From Microtetraspora sp. NBRC 16547 (GTDB taxonomy: Bacteria; Actinomycetota; Actinomycetes; Streptosporangiales; Streptosporangiaceae): a DNA stretch of 64,000 nt. Of the stretch, positions 18,857-27,431 are shown piece after piece. The notes beneath the pieces were generated by a model. It searched no databases, was not told where the DNA came from, and saw only the letters and a list, made by a program, of their open reading frames with translations. The stretch is taken from contig NZ_BSSE01000001.1 of assembly GCF_030268965.1 (NCBI RefSeq), forward strand, positions 124,001-188,000, in the 5' to 3' direction. How positions within the stretch are numbered: the stretch's first letter is position 1; each line of letters starts with the position of its first letter. Position numbers and translations under genes: made by a program.

Positions 18857-19786
18857 TCACTCGGCCCGTGAGCGGACGATCAGGTCGGCGAGCAGCGCCA
18901 GCGAACCGATCAGCATGCCCGAGATGAAGAGCACGATCGTGTTGCTGGTCAGGTAGAAGCCGTATTTCACCACGTCGTAGAGCCCCTTGGCCAGCGCGAC
19001 GCCGACCAGCCACAGCGCGGGCGGCATCAGGACCTTCAGCGGGTTGAAGTACATGATCATCCGGAGCACCTGGAGGATGTACCGGTAGGCGTCCGAGACG
19101 AAGCTGAACTTCGACTTGCCGGCCCGCTTGGCGTAGTCGATCGGCAGGTAGTAGACGTCGTGCTGGTTCGACAGGAACGCCAGCGTGATCGTCGTGACGC
19201 AGGAGAACCCGGGCGGCAGCAGCCGGAGGTACGGCCTGGCGACCGACTTGCGGAACGCCCGCAGGCCGGAGTTGAGGTCGGGGATCTTCTGTCCGGCAAG
19301 CCGTTCCGCGACCTTGCGGATGAACCATTTGGCGGGCACCCGCAGGAGCTTGTGCGAGCCCTCCTCGGTGGTCCGCGCGCCGACGACCTGGTCGATGGTC
19401 GGGTCCTTCTCCAAGATGGAGACGAGCTCGGGGATGCGCTCGTTGGGGTAGGTCATGTCGGCGTCGGTCCACACGACGATCTCGCCGCGGGCCTCCTGGG
19501 AGCCGATCCTGCGCACCGTTCCCGATCCGCCGTTGCGGTGGAATGCCTTGACCCGCATGTGCGGGAACCGCGGCGCGGCGTCCTGGAGCCGGGCGAGCGT
19601 CTCGTCGCTGGAGCAGTCGTCGACGGCGAGCAGCTCGTAGGTGTAGCCGCTGGAGTCCATGGCCGCGCAGATGCGCTCGACCTCGTCGATCACGTGGTCC
19701 TGCTCGTTGTAACAGGGCAGGACGATCGTCACGTACGGGTTATCGGCGGGGATCACGGCGCTTCCAGAGGTATCGGGCGTGCTCAC
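18857..19786 (-). CDS. GT2 glycosyltransferase of the polyprenyl-phosphate-sugar synthase type
   Basis: The protein is about 309 residues. The N-terminal GT-A domain begins YVTIVLPCYNEQDHV, with VDDCSSDETL and the metal-binding WTDADMTYP. Two hydrophobic segments occupy the last 90 residues (MPPALWLVGVALAKGLYDVV and NTIVLFISGMLIGSLALLAD). This build is that of DPM1/GtrB-like enzymes, which make polyprenyl-phosphate sugars for GT-C enzymes. GTG at 19786 or TTG at 19795 are both possible starts, and neither has a good ribosome-binding site. The polytopic proteins at 20803-23007 and 23103-24623 could be the GT-C users of the product. Confidence 0.85.
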   Translation of the reverse strand: MSTPDTSGSAVIPADNPYVTIVLPCYNEQDHVIDEVERICAAMDSSGYTYELLAVDDCSSDETLARLQDAAPRFPHMRVKAFHRNGGSGTVRRIGSQEARGEIVVWTDADMTYPNERIPELVSILEKDPTIDQVVGARTTEEGSHKLLRVPAKWFIRKVAERLAGQKIPDLNSGLRAFRKSVARPYLRLLPPGFSCVTTITLAFLSNQHDVYYLPIDYAKRAGKSKFSFVSDAYRYILQVLRMIMYFNPLKVLMPPALWLVGVALAKGLYDVVKYGFYLTSNTIVLFISGMLIGSLALLADLIVRSRAE

Positions 19787-19855
19787 GACGGGCAAGGGTA
19801 CTCTGCCCCGGCGACCCCCCGGCCCCGCATCGCGATCTCGTACGGTCCCGGACGG

Positions 19856-20770
19856 CTACGGCCGCGCCACAGCGGTCACACCGGCCACTCCGGCCATGCC
19901 GGCGAGTGACTTCTCGACCTGCGGATACGTACCGGTATCGGCGAGCTTGAGATAGAAGGCCTCCGGCAGTTCGGCGAGATCGCCACCCCCGAACGGCATC
20001 ATCCACTCGGCGTGGTCGCGCACCTTCGCCGCGTGCGCCGGGTCCTCGACGTAGATCTTCTCCACGCCGGGCAGCGCGCGGATCCGGTCGAGAACGGCCT
20101 CCTTCTCGCTCTCGGTGGCCCGAGCGCGCCCTTCACATCGCTTCGCGAACCGGTGTGCGGCGTCCTCCGGGCAAAGGGTGACCGAGACGTCCGCCTTCCC
20201 CCACCAGAAGTTGTCCCGATGGGTGTCCACGACGCCTACCCCGGGCAGGTCGGCCAGCTCGCGGAGCAGCGCGCGCCAGTCTCCCCGTGCGAGGGTGCCT
20301 CCGTAGGCGACGTCGGGCATGTTGTCCACGGTGATGAGTTCACCGACCCGATAATCCTGACGCGCGATGGCCAGTGCCTCCTCACGCGTCCGGCGCCCGT
20401 ACGACGTGATCTCCGGGAGCGACGCGAGTGCGCGCTCGATGCCTCGCGTCTCCTCGACCGTGGCGGCACCGCCGCCCTCGCACCTTTCCCACCCACGGGC
20501 GCTGTCGTCCTCGCAGAGAAAGATGAGGAAGGTGCCCGTTTCGGGCCAGGGGCCCGCTGGGGGCGGCAGCAGCGGCATGTGACGGCTGTAGGCCACGACC
20601 CCGGCGATGAGGAGTCCCACCGGGACGACCACCGCGATCGGCTTCCACACGCGCGAATTCCTCAGCCGAGAACCGAGGCTCCACCACCGGCTGGCCGGTC
20701 TCGGTTCCCGAGAAGGCTCCTTCCCGAAGGACAACTCCTCGCCTTCCGGGATATCCGACGACGAATCCAT
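19856..20770 (-). CDS. Single-pass membrane protein with two FtsX-ectodomain-like repeats
   Basis: This 304-residue protein has a cytoplasmic N-terminus, one membrane helix near residues 44-62 (PIAVVVPVGLLIAGVVAYS), then two similar extracytoplasmic modules. Each has a strand ending in a cysteine (IFLCEDD; VTLCPED), a second cysteine 10-11 residues later (RCEG in both), and a helix with ERALASLPEI or LDRIRALPGVEKI. That pattern is the FtsX extracellular domain, which in FtsEX controls wall hydrolases. The four-helix permease part of FtsX is absent and there is no FtsE next to it. It may act as a stand-alone sensor or binder of wall enzymes. The start is ATG at 20770. Confidence 0.7.
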   Translation of the reverse strand: MDSSSDIPEGEELSFGKEPSREPRPASRWWSLGSRLRNSRVWKPIAVVVPVGLLIAGVVAYSRHMPLLPPPAGPWPETGTFLIFLCEDDSARGWERCEGGGAATVEETRGIERALASLPEITSYGRRTREEALAIARQDYRVGELITVDNMPDVAYGGTLARGDWRALLRELADLPGVGVVDTHRDNFWWGKADVSVTLCPEDAAHRFAKRCEGRARATESEKEAVLDRIRALPGVEKIYVEDPAHAAKVRDHAEWMMPFGGGDLAELPEAFYLKLADTGTYPQVEKSLAGMAGVAGVTAVARP

Positions 20771-20802
20771 GCGGCAGACCCTAGCGCCATGATCGCTCAG
20801 AA

Positions 20803-23007
20803 CTATCGGGGCTCGACCATCCAGACATCGACTTTGAGGGACCAGACGGCGTCGGGAGGGTCGGCCAGCGACCGCTCGTCCTGAGTGGTGTCCAGCCGCA
20901 GCACCTGGGTGGCCGTGCCGTACGGCGCGAGCTGGTCCTCCTGCGCGGCGACCAGCACGGGACGGCGGCCCGTCTCCCGCACCTCGCCGATCAGCCTGCG
21001 GACGTCGAATCCCAGCGCCACGCTCGATCCCTTGGGGTTCTTGATCCGGGCAGTGGGGATGCCGCACTGCCCGCGCACGAGCTGGGTGAACCTGTCCCCG
21101 GTGACCCTCTCCACGATCAGCACGGACGCGTCGCGGGGGATCGCCGCGCACATCCGGGCGATGGCCGCGGCCTCACCCCGCTCGACGGGCGAGAACGCGG
21201 TCCCGATCGAGGTCACGACAGGGGGGACCACCAGCAGGAGGACGCCCGCGGTCATCGCCAGACGGGTGCCGCGCCCCGTGATACGGAGGCGGTCGCGCGC
21301 CCACCGCAGGCCCCAGACCGCGAGCAGGATCAGCCCCGGGATCACGACCGGCACCAGCCGCCGCGCCGCGAACGGATGGTCCGGGGTGATCGCGGGACGC
21401 CAGAGCGTCGTCACGGTCGTCCAGCCGATGATCGCCAGCGGCAGCAGCCACTCCAGGCCCCTCCCCCGGGCCAGGCGCCGCGCGAGTACGGCGGCGGCGA
21501 TCGTGGCCAGCACGACCACCGGCACCCCGACGTACCAGATCACCCAGTAGAGGGAGTCCTCGTAGTAGAGCCGGGTGCCGTCCACCGGGAGCCGGTTGGC
21601 CATCTGAGCTTTCTGGATGAAGTCCGCGGTGAGCTGGTCCTCCTGGGTCACCGCCACGCGGCGCACGGTCTGCAGCCAGGGCCGTACGGCGAAGCCGGCC
21701 ATGACGAGCACGACCAGCGCGGCGGACCACTCGGGCAACCGCGGCCACCTCCGCGCCCCGGGCAGCCTCCTCGTCACCCCGCCGGACCGCCTCTGAGAGG
21801 CCCGCCGGGCGGCGACCCGTACGGCGATCCGGGGAGCGAGAGCCGTGCCGACGGCGGTGACCACGACGACGGCGGCGCAGATCGCGAGCAGCGGGAGCAA
21901 CGACCCCGAGAGGTACTCCAGGTAGGGACGGGCCAGCAGATAGCAGGCGGCGAACCCGCAGAAGCCCCCCACCGCCAGACCGGCCAGGAGCGGCGCGCCC
22001 AGCCGTCCGTCCGGGAAGCGGCGCGACGGATCCGGGCGCGCGAGCTCGGGCGACGGCGGCCCGGAGATGCGGCGCAAGGCGATCAGCAACCCCGCGTACG
22101 CGAGGACCGGGAGCACGTCGCGCAGGCCGTCGATCCGGACGAGCAACGCGAGGCCGAAGACGAGCCCGGCCAGCCCCGCCGCGGTCAGGGCGCCGCTCCC
22201 GGCCCGCAGCCGGCGGCGGGCGTCGAGCAGCAGCGTCATGCCGCCGAACAGCAGGATCAGCGACGGGATCTCGCTGAACGTCGTCCGCGATGTATAGAGG
22301 ATCGGCATGCTGACCGCGAAGACCAGCGCCGCGAGCGGCGCCCAGCGGCCTCCGGCCAGGCGGGCGACCGTTCCGGCGAAGACGAGCACCGCCAGCGCCC
22401 CCAGCACCGGCGGGACCAGCAGGAGTCCGGGCACGCCGCCGAGCCAGTAGCCGATCCCGTCCAGCATCGGCGGGCCCGGCATGAACTGCGGCACGATCGC
22501 GCCGTGGAAGTCGTAGAACCCCATGCTGTCGAAGCGCAGCGCGGGATCGGGACCGCCGAAGGCGCCGTCGCCGTAGGGGATGGGCAGCGACCCGTGCCGG
22601 GCCATCCAGATCGCGTACTGCGCGTACGTCGCGGGGTCGCGCCGCACGAGGAGCTGCTCGCCGTGCAGGAACCCGTTGAACAGGCCGGACGCGAGCGCGA
22701 TGCCGATCACGGCCGCCGTGTGCCGCGCCAGGGCGTCCACGGTCTCGGGGAGGCGGCGCAGGCCGTACCAGCAGAGGAGGACGGCGGTCCCTCCACCGAG
22801 CAGCGCCATCGGCAGCGGACGGAACCAGCCGAGGAGGAGCAGTGGCAACCCCGCGAGCAGCCATCCGGCGAGGGCGAGCGCGGGCATGGCGGAGCCGGCG
22901 GCGAGCACCCGGCCCGCCGAGGGCCATGTCGTTCGCGGCCGGAGCCGGCCAAACCGTTTCGTCGGGATGAGCCGAGCGTAACGGCCTGCCCCGGGTGATC
23001 GGCCCAA
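20803..23007 (-). CDS. Polytopic membrane protein, possible GT-C glycosyltransferase
   Basis: The protein is about 734 residues with a dozen or more hydrophobic helices. A large loop after the second helix pair has the acidic motif RRDPATYAQYAIWMARHG; in ArnT/PMT-like GT-C enzymes a similarly placed loop carries the catalytic aspartate. A soluble C-terminal domain from about 600 contains SVLIVERVTGDRFTQLVRGQ. I cannot name a family. The TTG start at 23007 has AGGGG about 8 nt upstream; a GTG at 22908 and an ATG at 22887 are shorter options. It probably uses polyprenyl-linked sugars, inferred from fold and neighbours. Confidence 0.65.
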   Translation of the reverse strand: MGRSPGAGRYARLIPTKRFGRLRPRTTWPSAGRVLAAGSAMPALALAGWLLAGLPLLLLGWFRPLPMALLGGGTAVLLCWYGLRRLPETVDALARHTAAVIGIALASGLFNGFLHGEQLLVRRDPATYAQYAIWMARHGSLPIPYGDGAFGGPDPALRFDSMGFYDFHGAIVPQFMPGPPMLDGIGYWLGGVPGLLLVPPVLGALAVLVFAGTVARLAGGRWAPLAALVFAVSMPILYTSRTTFSEIPSLILLFGGMTLLLDARRRLRAGSGALTAAGLAGLVFGLALLVRIDGLRDVLPVLAYAGLLIALRRISGPPSPELARPDPSRRFPDGRLGAPLLAGLAVGGFCGFAACYLLARPYLEYLSGSLLPLLAICAAVVVVTAVGTALAPRIAVRVAARRASQRRSGGVTRRLPGARRWPRLPEWSAALVVLVMAGFAVRPWLQTVRRVAVTQEDQLTADFIQKAQMANRLPVDGTRLYYEDSLYWVIWYVGVPVVVLATIAAAVLARRLARGRGLEWLLPLAIIGWTTVTTLWRPAITPDHPFAARRLVPVVIPGLILLAVWGLRWARDRLRITGRGTRLAMTAGVLLLVVPPVVTSIGTAFSPVERGEAAAIARMCAAIPRDASVLIVERVTGDRFTQLVRGQCGIPTARIKNPKGSSVALGFDVRRLIGEVRETGRRPVLVAAQEDQLAPYGTATQVLRLDTTQDERSLADPPDAVWSLKVDVWMVEPR

Positions 23008-23102
23008 TCTGCCCGCCCCTGTGGAAACCGGAGGCGGCGCGATGTGTCATGGCCAGCCGGTAGCGTACGCCGGGAGGAACACCGGGGAGACGGGGAGTCA
23101 GG

Positions 23103-24623
23103 GTGTCGTGGATGGGGCGCGTCGCGCCTTGGGCTCGCCGTCACGGGTGGTTCCTGGGCGTGCTCGGGCTCGGGACGGCGCTCCGGATCGTGACCATGCT
23201 GGGGTACCGCCCCGCGCTCTGGTTCCCGGACTCCTACAGCTATGTCGTGACGGCGATGCGGCCCCGGCCCGATCTGGTGCGCCCCGCGGGCTACTCGATG
23301 TTCCTGCGGTTGTTCGAGCCCCTGCACGACTTCGGGTTCGTCACGCTCGCCCAGCACGTGCTCGGCCTGCTGACCGGCGTGATGATCTATGTGGCGGTGG
23401 CGCGCCGGCGTCGGCCGCTGTGGGCGGCCTGTCTCGCGTCGGCCCCCGTCCTGCTCGACGCGTACCAGGTCCAGCTTGAGCACCTGCTCGTCTCCGACTC
23501 GCTGTTCACGTTCCTGATCGTGGCCGCGGTCTGCGTGGCGCTGCGCCCCCTGACCTGGCGCACGGCCGTCGCCACCGGGCTGCTCCTGGCGGCGGCGACG
23601 CTGACCAGGACGGTGGCCCTCCCGCTGATCGCCGCCTTCGGGATCCTCCTGCTGTGGTACGGCCCGCGCGCCGTCGGGAACGGCGCCGGAAGCGCGGGCG
23701 GCACCGGGAGCGCGAGCGGGAGCGCGAGCGGCAGCGGGAGCGCGAGCGGGCGGGCGCGGCGCGGCCGGCTGCCGTGGCGGGTCACCGGTGTGTTCCTGGC
23801 CGCGGCGCTGGTGCCGGTCGCGGCCTACGGCGGCTGGTTCTGGGCCGCCCATCACCGGGTGGGGATCGTCGGCTCGAACGGGGTCTTCCTGTACGCGCGG
23901 ACCATGACGTTCGCGGACTGCGCGGTCATGAAGCCTCCGGCCGACCTCGCGGTGCTGTGCGACGACCGGCCTCCGGCCCGCAGGCCGCCGTCGCAGGACT
24001 ACGTCTGGGATCCGGACTCGCCCCTGGTCCGGCTGCCCGGCATCACGTTCCTCCGTGAAACCGACGCGCTGGCGGGGAGGTTCGCCTGGCTGGCCATCCG
24101 CAGCCAGCCGCTGGACTACGTCGCGACCACGCTGGACGAGCTCGCCCGGTCGTTCGCGTGGGGCAGGCCGGTCTATCCGGACCCCGAGGTCTACGCGTAC
24201 TACGAGTTCCCCGAGAAGACCCCCGACCCGCCAGGTCGCCATCCGGCGATCGTCGGCACCATGTTCGCCGAGCAGTACCAGCGGGGCCCGATCGACACCA
24301 GGGTCGTCGAGCCGTTCGCCGGCGTGATGCGGGCCTACCAGAGCGTGGCCTTCCTGCCCGGAGTGCTGCTGCTGCCCGTGCTCCTCTTCCCGCCGCTGGC
24401 CGCCGCCGTACGGCTCGCCCGGCGGTCGGCCGCCTCCCGAGGGGCGGGATCCCGTACGGCGGAGGCGTGGCGCCTGGCCTGGGTGGTGCCCTGGGCGGTC
24501 GCGGGGCTGCTCCTGCTCATCCCGGCCGCGACGACGGAGTTCGACTACCGGTACGCACTGCCGGCGGCCCCTCTGGCGTTCCTCGCCGCCGCGCTCGCCA
24601 TCCGGCCGCGCTCCCGCCGGTAA
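23103..24623 (+). CDS. Polytopic membrane glycosyltransferase-like protein (GT39/ArnT-like)
   Basis: This 506-residue protein has about ten helices. The first periplasmic loop carries ALWFPDSYSYVVTAMRPRPD followed by RPAGYSMFLRLFEPLHDF, a GT-C-style acidic loop. Residues about 195-223 are a Gly/Ser/Ala linker made of GGGAGCGCGAGC-type DNA repeats. GTG at 23103 is preceded by GGGGAG at about 7 nt; an ATG three codons in is possible. It is divergent from the polytopic gene on the left with a 95-nt gap. A sugar-transfer role is likely but the substrate is unknown. Confidence 0.7.
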   Translation: MSWMGRVAPWARRHGWFLGVLGLGTALRIVTMLGYRPALWFPDSYSYVVTAMRPRPDLVRPAGYSMFLRLFEPLHDFGFVTLAQHVLGLLTGVMIYVAVARRRRPLWAACLASAPVLLDAYQVQLEHLLVSDSLFTFLIVAAVCVALRPLTWRTAVATGLLLAAATLTRTVALPLIAAFGILLLWYGPRAVGNGAGSAGGTGSASGSASGSGSASGRARRGRLPWRVTGVFLAAALVPVAAYGGWFWAAHHRVGIVGSNGVFLYARTMTFADCAVMKPPADLAVLCDDRPPARRPPSQDYVWDPDSPLVRLPGITFLRETDALAGRFAWLAIRSQPLDYVATTLDELARSFAWGRPVYPDPEVYAYYEFPEKTPDPPGRHPAIVGTMFAEQYQRGPIDTRVVEPFAGVMRAYQSVAFLPGVLLLPVLLFPPLAAAVRLARRSAASRGAGSRTAEAWRLAWVVPWAVAGLLLLIPAATTEFDYRYALPAAPLAFLAAALAIRPRSRR

Positions 24624-25035
24624 AATCCCTCTGCCGGCCCAGCACCCTGCCCCCGGGTGCCCGCCCTGTGCCCGACCCTGTTTCCGGCCCTGTTTCCGGC
24701 CCTGTGTTCGCCTTCTCGCCTTCTCGGCGCGTCTTCGCGCGTTGACCTGGAAGGTTGCTGAGAGTCGGGCATTCTTCGGCTATTTGACATACCCCGAAAT
24801 ATCTATGTTTAAGTATGCTTCCTGCTGGATCACCTTCGCCGAAGCAAAAGACGGGTCACGTCCCAAATCAGCGGCTACGGCATCCGCCCTCCGCGCGCGA
24901 CCTAGCCTCGGCAACAAGCTGTCATGCTCACGGTCAAGGGACCGTAAAGCGAGGAGGCCACGTGTGCGTGCGAAGCAGTAGTCCGACCGGCTGTTCGCCC
25001 ACACGTCCAGCGCGCCCTGTGACGAGGAGTGGCGC
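24624..25035. other. 412-nt intergenic region without a gene
   Basis: The left third holds CTGTTTCCGGCC-type direct repeats (about 24675-24705). Around 24780-24825 is an AT-rich patch with TTGACA at 24784 but no well-spaced -10 hexamer (TATGTT follows at 14 nt), so I do not call a promoter. The LCP gene must be served from this region. No open frame here looks coding. Confidence 0.5.
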
Positions 25036-27231
25036 ATGAGCGACCGCCGCCAGCATCCGGAGACGCGGGAGAACGACCAGCGGGTCTGGGGCCGCGAGGA
25101 GTCGGGCGCCCGATACGCACGGACGGACCGGCAGGACCGTTACGCCGCCGACCCGCGCGGGCGGGACGACCAGACCGGGCGTCAGGGGGCCTACCAGGAC
25201 TCCCATGACGCCCCGCGCGCCCGCCGCCGGGATGGCGGCAGGGCCGCCGGGCACCCCGGCGCGCAGGATCACGGATACCGCGACCAGGGCTACCAGGACC
25301 AGGCGTACCACGAGCAGGGTTATCAGGACCCGGCGTACCAGGACCAGGGATATCGGGACCACGGATTCCGCCAGGACGAGTACGACGAGCCCGAACGCGG
25401 CCCCTGGGGTGAGCGCGAGCCCGACGACGACTACCTCGACGACCCGCCGAAGCGGCGGTGGGGCCGGCGCTCGAACGTCGACCCCTGGGACGAGCCCGAC
25501 GACGAGGAGCCGCGCAGGAAGCTCTGGGGTCGGCGCAAGTCCGGGGACGAGGCCGCCACGGACGCCGGGCACGACGATGAGCCGACCGGCGCTCAGCGTG
25601 CCGGGCGCGGCGGCCACTACGAGATGGCCAGGAACGACGCGGACGACGCCGACGCCACCGCATCGGCTGCCGCCGGGCGAGGTTCCCGCCGGGCCAAGGG
25701 AAGGGGCGGCGACGGCCCCCCCGGAGGCCCGCCCGGCGGCGGGCCGCGCTCGCGCCGCCGCGACGACTCGGGCGGCGGCAAGCGCGGCCTCGGGGTGCTC
25801 GGCTGGACCAGCGTCGCCCTGACCACCGTCATGGTCGCGAGCACGCTGACCGGATACAAGATCTACCGGGACACCTTCAAACTCATCGAGCAGGAGGCGA
25901 GCGATGACGACCTGGACAAGAACCGCCCGGTCAACCAGACCGGCGCGCTCAACGTCCTGCTCGTCGGATCGGACACCCGCGCGGGAAACAACAAGAAGTA
26001 CGGCCAGCACATGCAGAACGACGGCGAGCGCACCGACACGATCATGCTGCTGCACATCGCCCCGAACCGGGACGGCGCGACGCTGATCAGCTTCCCCCGC
26101 GACTCCATGGTCGCGATCCCCGAGTGCCACGACGTCAGGACCAAGGCCGTCGTCCCGGCACACTTCGGCATGATCAACTCGGCGTTCTCGTCCGGCGGCA
26201 TGATCTGCACCCGCCGGACCATCGAGACGCTCACCCAGATCCACATCGACCACTACGTGAAGGTCGACTTCTCCGGCTTCAAGAACATCGTGAACGCCCT
26301 GGGCGGCATCGAGATCTGCGTGCCGAGGGACGTCAACGACAAGAAGGCCAAGCTGGTTCTGAAAAAAGGCACGCAGACAGTTCGCGGCGAAACCGCCCTC
26401 GCCTACGTGCGCACCCGCTACGGACTCGGCAACGGCGGCGACATCGACCGGATCCAGCGTCAGCAGATCTTCATCTCCCAGGTGGTCAAGAAGGCGACCA
26501 GCAGCGAGCTGCTCACCGACTTCGGCAAGCTGAAGGCGTTCATCGAGGCCGCGGCTGCGTCCGTCAAGACGGACAACAAGCTCAGCGCCGACGTGATCCT
26601 CGAGATCGCCAAGAGCGCCTCCAAGCTCAGCGCCAAGGGCTTCAAGGCCAAGACCGTGCCCTGGGAGCCGTACGTCGCGGACAAGAACCGCGTCCAGTGG
26701 AAGCAGCCGGCCGCGAACAACCTGTTCGCCGGCATCCGGGGCGACGTGGAGGTCACCGCCTCCCCGAGCCCCTCGGCCTCCGCGTCCGGCGGCGCCCCGC
26801 CCGCCGCCCCGACCGTCACCAAGCCGGAGCAGGTCAAGGTCCAGGTGTTCAACGGCACCAACACGGACGGCAAGGGCAGGGAGGTGGCCGAGGCGCTCAC
26901 CGCGCAGGGCTTCCGCGTGGTCGGGGTCGGTGACGCCCGCAAACCCGACGGCAGCGACCAGCCGACGACCATGATCCGCTACACCGGCCAGGGCTGGGAC
27001 CAGGCCAAGATCCTCAGCGGCAAGCTGCTGAACACCGTCCAGCCGGAGACCGGCAAGCTGGCCACCGGCCCGGTGATGCCCTTCGCGTCCGCCACGGCCC
27101 CGCCTGCCCAGGGACGGGTTTCGGGCCCGATCATCCAACTCGTGGTCGGCGCCGACTGGGAGGGTGTCAAGGTCGCACTGGACGTGGGTGACGACGCCGT
27201 GACCTCGGAAACGGACATCTGCGCCGGCTGA
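25036..27231 (+). CDS. LytR-CpsA-Psr (LCP) family wall glycopolymer ligase with LytR_C domain
   Basis: This 731-residue protein has a charged, repetitive cytoplasmic N-terminus of about 250 residues (YQDQ/YRDHG repeats, then basic and glycine-rich). One membrane helix follows (GWTSVALTTVMVASTLTGYK). The LCP catalytic domain has LNVLLVGSDTR, GERTDTIMLLHI, ISFPRDSMVAIP and ALAYVRTRYGLGNGGDIDRI. A Ser/Pro/Ala linker then leads to a LytR_C domain (VKVQVFNGTNTDGKGREVAE). LCP enzymes move polyprenyl-pyrophosphate-linked polymers onto peptidoglycan; the conserved arginines and acidic residues are present. ATG at 25036 follows GAGGAG. A second LCP gene lies at 46476, framing the glycopolymer region. 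Confidence 0.92.
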   Translation: MSDRRQHPETRENDQRVWGREESGARYARTDRQDRYAADPRGRDDQTGRQGAYQDSHDAPRARRRDGGRAAGHPGAQDHGYRDQGYQDQAYHEQGYQDPAYQDQGYRDHGFRQDEYDEPERGPWGEREPDDDYLDDPPKRRWGRRSNVDPWDEPDDEEPRRKLWGRRKSGDEAATDAGHDDEPTGAQRAGRGGHYEMARNDADDADATASAAAGRGSRRAKGRGGDGPPGGPPGGGPRSRRRDDSGGGKRGLGVLGWTSVALTTVMVASTLTGYKIYRDTFKLIEQEASDDDLDKNRPVNQTGALNVLLVGSDTRAGNNKKYGQHMQNDGERTDTIMLLHIAPNRDGATLISFPRDSMVAIPECHDVRTKAVVPAHFGMINSAFSSGGMICTRRTIETLTQIHIDHYVKVDFSGFKNIVNALGGIEICVPRDVNDKKAKLVLKKGTQTVRGETALAYVRTRYGLGNGGDIDRIQRQQIFISQVVKKATSSELLTDFGKLKAFIEAAAASVKTDNKLSADVILEIAKSASKLSAKGFKAKTVPWEPYVADKNRVQWKQPAANNLFAGIRGDVEVTASPSPSASASGGAPPAAPTVTKPEQVKVQVFNGTNTDGKGREVAEALTAQGFRVVGVGDARKPDGSDQPTTMIRYTGQGWDQAKILSGKLLNTVQPETGKLATGPVMPFASATAPPAQGRVSGPIIQLVVGADWEGVKVALDVGDDAVTSETDICAG

Positions 27232-27431
27232 GGTCCGTCCTTCACAGCAATTATTGATGTCCGTTACAGGAGTGCTCGGTGAGACTTGCGTTAAGGTTGG
27301 GCGAAGCGGACGCATTCCGTGCTTCCACGTTCGCCTGACCGCACGGGACGTCCGCGCTAGCGTCTTGAACGCAGGCTCTATTTCGGATGAGCCACCTGCC
27401 CCCGCTCGGCGAACCTTGAGAGTTTCCTCCC

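Noticed and set aside
24784-24809. TTGACA with TATGTT as a promoter for the LCP gene
   Set aside because: The spacing is only 14 nt and no other -10 hexamer fits at 16-19 nt. The AT-rich patch is noted but not called a promoter.
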